Shown here one piece after another: positions 61,070-64,000 of a DNA stretch of 64,000 nucleotides (its first letter is position 1; every line of letters starts with the position of its first letter). The translations under genes were made by a program, and so were the position numbers. Under the pieces are notes generated by a model. It was not told where the DNA came from. It saw only the letters and a program-made list of their open reading frames with translations, and did not search any database. Source of the stretch: Actinobacteria bacterium HGW-Actinobacteria-2 (GTDB taxonomy: Bacteria; Actinomycetota; Actinomycetes; Propionibacteriales; Propionibacteriaceae); assembly GCA_002841335.1 (NCBI GenBank), contig PHEY01000003.1:124001-188000 (forward strand), given 5' to 3'.

Positions 61070-61897
61070 TCAGCGAAGGAACAGCGAGCGGAGCCGGCGG
61101 GTGGTGAATGCCACCCCGAGCACGGACATGATGAGGAAATAGCCGAGGTGGACTCCCGAGGAGCCGTCGAAGACGCCCACCGACAACTGACGCATCAACT
61201 CGACGCCGTGCCACAACGGCAGCGCCATGATGAACCACTGCACGCCCACCGGGAAGGTGGTGATCGGAAACAGCGTCGCGGAGAACATGAACATCGGCAG
61301 CAGCGCGATGTTGATCCAATCCATCTGCTGGAAGGTGGTGAAGTAGCTGGTCAGCGCCATTCCCACGGACGCAAAGCCCAGCGCGATCAGCAACGCCACC
61401 GGAATCATCGCCAACGCCCACCAGCTGGTGGTCAGTCCGAGGATGGCGATCACGCCGGTGAACCCGATCGCGTACAGCAGCCCCCGGAACAGAGCCATGA
61501 AGATCTCGCCGCCGGCCACGTCCAGCGGGCCGAGTGAAGTCGACAGCATCGCCTGATACAGCTTGGCGAAGCGCAGCTTGAAGAACACATTCCAGGTGGA
61601 GTCGTAAAGCGCACCGTTCATCGCCGAGGTGGCCAACAATGCGGGGGCGATGAACGCCGCATAACTCAACGGACGTCCGCCCGGACCGGTCACGGTGCCG
61701 ATCAGCCCACCCAGCCCGAACCCCATGCTGAGCAGGTAGAACACCGGTTCGAAGAAGCCGGAGACGATGATGATCCAGTTCTGGGCGCCGACCACCCGGA
61801 AGCCGCGCTCGATCACCGCGCCGACGCGTCCGGCCGAGTTCGCCCGCAGCCAGCCGCGCACTCCCCGCTCGGACGGACGGGCCACCACGGCGCTCAT
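61070..61897 (-). CDS. ABC-2 type transporter permease (second subunit)
   Basis: A 275-residue membrane protein with six predicted helices and an N-terminal cytoplasmic segment (RVGAVIERGFRVVGAQNW). SFGLGGLIGTV- and VQWFIMALPLWHGVELMRQL-type patterns are those of the DrrB/NodJ family of ABC-2 exporters. Its start overlaps the stop of the first permease (ATGA), so the two form a heterodimer. Confidence 0.85.
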   Translation of the reverse strand: MSAVVARPSERGVRGWLRANSAGRVGAVIERGFRVVGAQNWIIIVSGFFEPVFYLLSMGFGLGGLIGTVTGPGGRPLSYAAFIAPALLATSAMNGALYDSTWNVFFKLRFAKLYQAMLSTSLGPLDVAGGEIFMALFRGLLYAIGFTGVIAILGLTTSWWALAMIPVALLIALGFASVGMALTSYFTTFQQMDWINIALLPMFMFSATLFPITTFPVGVQWFIMALPLWHGVELMRQLSVGVFDGSSGVHLGYFLIMSVLGVAFTTRRLRSLFLR

Positions 61898-62751
61898 CGG
61901 TTCAACCTCGCGGTGAAGTTCTTCATGACCAACCAGCTACCGAGGCCGAGCAACGCGACCAGGAAGAGCAGGTGGAGCGCCACCTCCAAGCCGGGCAGTG
62001 GGAGGCCGTAGCTCACCGCCCGGGCCAGCTGCGTCCCGTGCCACATCGGCGAGATCCAGCCGACCCACTGCAGGTAGATCGGCATCGACTCCAGCGGATA
62101 GAAGGTGCCCGCGAACAGAAACATCGGCGTGAGCACGAAGCGCTGCAGGAAGGCGAACTCGAAGCCCTCGTCCTTACGGGTGGCCGAGAACGCCGCGATC
62201 GGGCTGCCCAGAGCCATCCCGGCCAAGGTTGCGATCGGGATCATCAGCCACGACCAGCCACCGCTGGTGGCACCGAGGACGACCAGCACCAGCCAGAACA
62301 AGGTGGCCTCCGCCGCTGCGCGAATGGCGACCGCAACCAGTTCGGCCAACGCGACCTGGCCGGCCGAGCCGGCGGTGGCGGCGCGGACGAAGTAGAGCTC
62401 CTGCCACTTGAAGCCGCTCATCACCGGGAACATCATCTCGTTGCCGACCGACATCACCACCGCGGAAACCAGGAGCCCCGGGGCGACGAAGGTGAGGTAG
62501 GGCACGCCGCCGATCCCGCCGCTGGTGGCATCCACGAGGCCACCGAGACCCACCCCCATCGCCAGCACGTACAGAACCGGGGTGAGCACCGCCCAGCCAA
62601 GCACCGACGTCCAATAGGCCTTCATCGAGTACAGACGCCACTCGGCCTGATACCACCAGCCCCAGCAGCGGACCTTGGCCGCTTGTTCGGCAGCACTCAG
62701 CGCCCGGCCGGAGTAGGCCAGGGCGTTGGTGTCGGTGGTCAGGTCAGTCAA
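61894..62751 (-). CDS. ABC-2 type transporter permease (first subunit)
   Basis: A 285-residue NodJ/DrrB-like permease with six helices: LGWAVLTPVLYVLAMGVGLG, PYLTFVAPGLLVSAVVMSVG and VGWISPMWHGTQLARAVSYG are typical ABC-2 segments. The start is TTG 62751, overlapping the ATPase stop by 8 bp, with GGAGCC as a weak ribosome site. Likely exports a lipid, drug or glycan together with the next subunit. Confidence 0.83.
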   Translation of the reverse strand: MTDLTTDTNALAYSGRALSAAEQAAKVRCWGWWYQAEWRLYSMKAYWTSVLGWAVLTPVLYVLAMGVGLGGLVDATSGGIGGVPYLTFVAPGLLVSAVVMSVGNEMMFPVMSGFKWQELYFVRAATAGSAGQVALAELVAVAIRAAAEATLFWLVLVVLGATSGGWSWLMIPIATLAGMALGSPIAAFSATRKDEGFEFAFLQRFVLTPMFLFAGTFYPLESMPIYLQWVGWISPMWHGTQLARAVSYGLPLPGLEVALHLLFLVALLGLGSWLVMKNFTARLNR

Positions 62752-63664
62752 CGAGGCTCCGTCCGGTGAGCCGCAGGAACACGTCCTCCAAGGACGCGCG
62801 CCGCACCAAGGAGGTGACCGGGTCGAGGCCGTCAGCCTTCACCTTGGCAAGCGCGGCCTCAGCATTGTCGGTGTAGAGCAGGACGCGATCAGGCAGCGGC
62901 TCGATCGAGTCGGCGTAGCCGCGCAGCCGGTCGACGAGGGCCGCATTTCGCTCCGAACCGAAGCGCAGTTCCAGCACCTCGCGGGTCGAGTACTGGCGAA
63001 TCAGGGACGCCGGGCTGCCTTCGGCGACGATCAAGCCGCCGTCCATCACGATCAGCCGGTCGCACAACTGCTCGGCCTCGTCCATGAAGTGAGTGGTGAC
63101 GATCAAGGTGACGCCGGCCTCCTTCAGCCGGAACAACCGATCCCACAGGATGTGGCGAGCCTGCGGATCCAGGCCGGTGGTCGGCTCGTCCAGCAGCAGC
63201 ACCGACGGCTCGTTGATCAGCGAGCGGGCGATGGTGAGGCGCCGCTTCATCCCACCGGAGAGGTTGTCGACCTTCTCGCCGGCCTTCTCGGTGAGCTGGG
63301 CGAAAGCCAGCAACTCCTCGGCCTTGGGTCGCAGGTAGGAGTACGGCAGGCCGAAGTAGCGGCCGTACATGATCAGGTTGTCGCGGGCGCGCAGCTCGGG
63401 GTCGAGATTGTCGGTTTGCGGCACCACGCCCAGGCTGGCGCGCACCTCCGGCCCGCGGGTCTCGGGGTCGAGACCGTTCACCAGCAACGTGCCGGACGTC
63501 CGCCGGGTCGTCCCGCCGATCATCCGCATGGTGGTGGACTTACCCGCGCCGTTCGGCCCCAACAGCCCAAATGACTCCCCCGGGGCTACGTCGAACGAGA
63601 TGCCATCGACGGCATGGACGTTTGCATAGGTCTTGACCAGCTCCCGGGCTTCGATGACAGGCAC
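62744..63664 (-). CDS. ABC-2 transporter ATPase (DrrA/NodI type)
   Basis: A 306-residue ATPase: Walker A LLGPNGAGKSTTMRMIGG, LGVVPQTDNLD Q-loop, signature LSGGMKRRLTIARSL, Walker B VLLLDEPTTGLDPQ and switch His in VTTHFMDEAEQL, with a C-terminal domain typical of DrrA/NodI. The start is GTG 63664; TAGGGT lies 6 nt upstream and there is no ribosome site, so the transcript is probably leaderless. It heads the three-gene exporter operon. Confidence 0.9.
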   Translation of the reverse strand: MPVIEARELVKTYANVHAVDGISFDVAPGESFGLLGPNGAGKSTTMRMIGGTTRRTSGTLLVNGLDPETRGPEVRASLGVVPQTDNLDPELRARDNLIMYGRYFGLPYSYLRPKAEELLAFAQLTEKAGEKVDNLSGGMKRRLTIARSLINEPSVLLLDEPTTGLDPQARHILWDRLFRLKEAGVTLIVTTHFMDEAEQLCDRLIVMDGGLIVAEGSPASLIRQYSTREVLELRFGSERNAALVDRLRGYADSIEPLPDRVLLYTDNAEAALAKVKADGLDPVTSLVRRASLEDVFLRLTGRSLVD

Positions 63665-63732
63665 CCGATCACCCTAACTCGCAGCACCGACATCGCGGGT
63701 GCCGCGACCGGCCACCCGGGTCGGGGGCGGAG

Positions 63733-64000
63733 TCAACTGCGGTTGGCGCGGTAGAGCAGGGAGTTGGGACGGCAGGGCGCCTCGGTAGCGATCTGCATCG
63801 ATGCGATCACGCCGGCGTCCCTCAGGTCGAACAACCGGGGTACCACCAGATCGCGCAGCTGATAGGGCCCGACCGTGTTGAGGTAGATCTTGGTGGCGCC
63901 CTCGAAGCCGGCGATCGTCGAGGTGCGCCATTTCAGCATCACTCGCCACGGCATCGGCAAGTCGGAATCGACCGGACGGTAGTGCCACTCCTCATTGCAG
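63733..64000 (-). CDS. C-terminal part of an unidentified protein, possibly DUF4921-like
   Basis: Open to the right edge. The last 89 or so residues include EEWHYRPVDSDLPMPWRVML, IAGFEGATKIYLNTVGPYQL and LYRANRS at the end. The pattern resembles the C-terminus of actinobacterial GalT-like DUF4921 proteins, but the active site would be outside the window, so this is tentative. Confidence 0.4.
   Translation of the reverse strand, partial: CNEEWHYRPVDSDLPMPWRVMLKWRTSTIAGFEGATKIYLNTVGPYQLRDLVVPRLFDLRDAGVIASMQIATEAPCRPNSLLYRANRS

Overview
The window is GC-rich, densely coded DNA from an actinobacterium. The grounds are high-GC codon use, chains of ATGA/GTGA overlaps, GTG/TTG starts, several apparently leaderless genes, an actinobacterial-type tad pilus locus and ABC sugar importers without their own ATPase. 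A member of the Propionibacteriaceae or a relative would fit, but the genus cannot be fixed from sequence reading alone. No rRNA, tRNA, CRISPR array, insertion sequence or prophage was recognised.

Region 1 (1-10966) is a hexuronate/aldonate catabolic regulon: a divergent SMP-30-type lactonase (cut by the window edge), uxuB, an L-idonate/L-gulonate-type dehydrogenase, eda, kdgK, a ribose-type ABC importer whose ATPase and first permease are fused in one 825-residue chain, and uxuA. Together they could take an imported aldonate or hexuronate through fructuronate, mannonate, KDG and KDPG to pyruvate and glyceraldehyde-3-P. Three near-identical GntR-like palindromes (TTGTATACAA) each overlap the -10 box of a predicted promoter; the regulator is not in the window. 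A GNAT acetyltransferase, gluconokinase, a hypothetical gene, an aldo/keto reductase and a SHOCT membrane protein follow (11028-14045).

Region 2 (14111-24695) is a sugar cluster in two divergent arms: nagB-nagA-galE, and binding protein-permease-permease-phosphohexomutase-nucleotidyltransferase-GHMP kinase, with a DeoR regulator at the far end. The gene set can be read as a Leloir-like route for an N-acetylhexosamine (GalNAc is the best guess) ending in NagA and NagB. This is the most interesting candidate for an undescribed system.

Region 3 (24696-37401) holds a repeat-rich intergenic stretch, a thioredoxin-like gene, an OmpR-type two-component system, two exported low-complexity proteins, a TetR-controlled adaptor/MacB-type ABC operon with a clear operator, and small housekeeping genes (GRAM/PH-like protein, lipoprotein, DUF456, RidA, glutaminase).

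Region 4 (37411-46049, minus strand) is a compact tad/flp pilus locus (cpaB-cpaE-tadA-tadB-tadC-flp-like-tadE-tadE-LysM/BTAD), almost every junction overlapping. Upstream of it lies an unannotated 46-codon ORF with two cysteines, next to a NarL-type two-component system (46230-48019).

Region 5 (48154-64000) contains a small colicin-immunity-like gene, an MFS exporter, an APH-like kinase, a second FtsX/LolD-type ABC pair, a shortened DUF2207 protein, L-serine dehydratase, a YghZ-like reductase, a DinB-like protein, MTA/SAH nucleosidase, a lipoprotein, an ABC-2 exporter and the 3' end of one further gene. Three intergenic sites (24.8, 36.4 and 59.4 kb) each carry their own short motif repeated on both strands.
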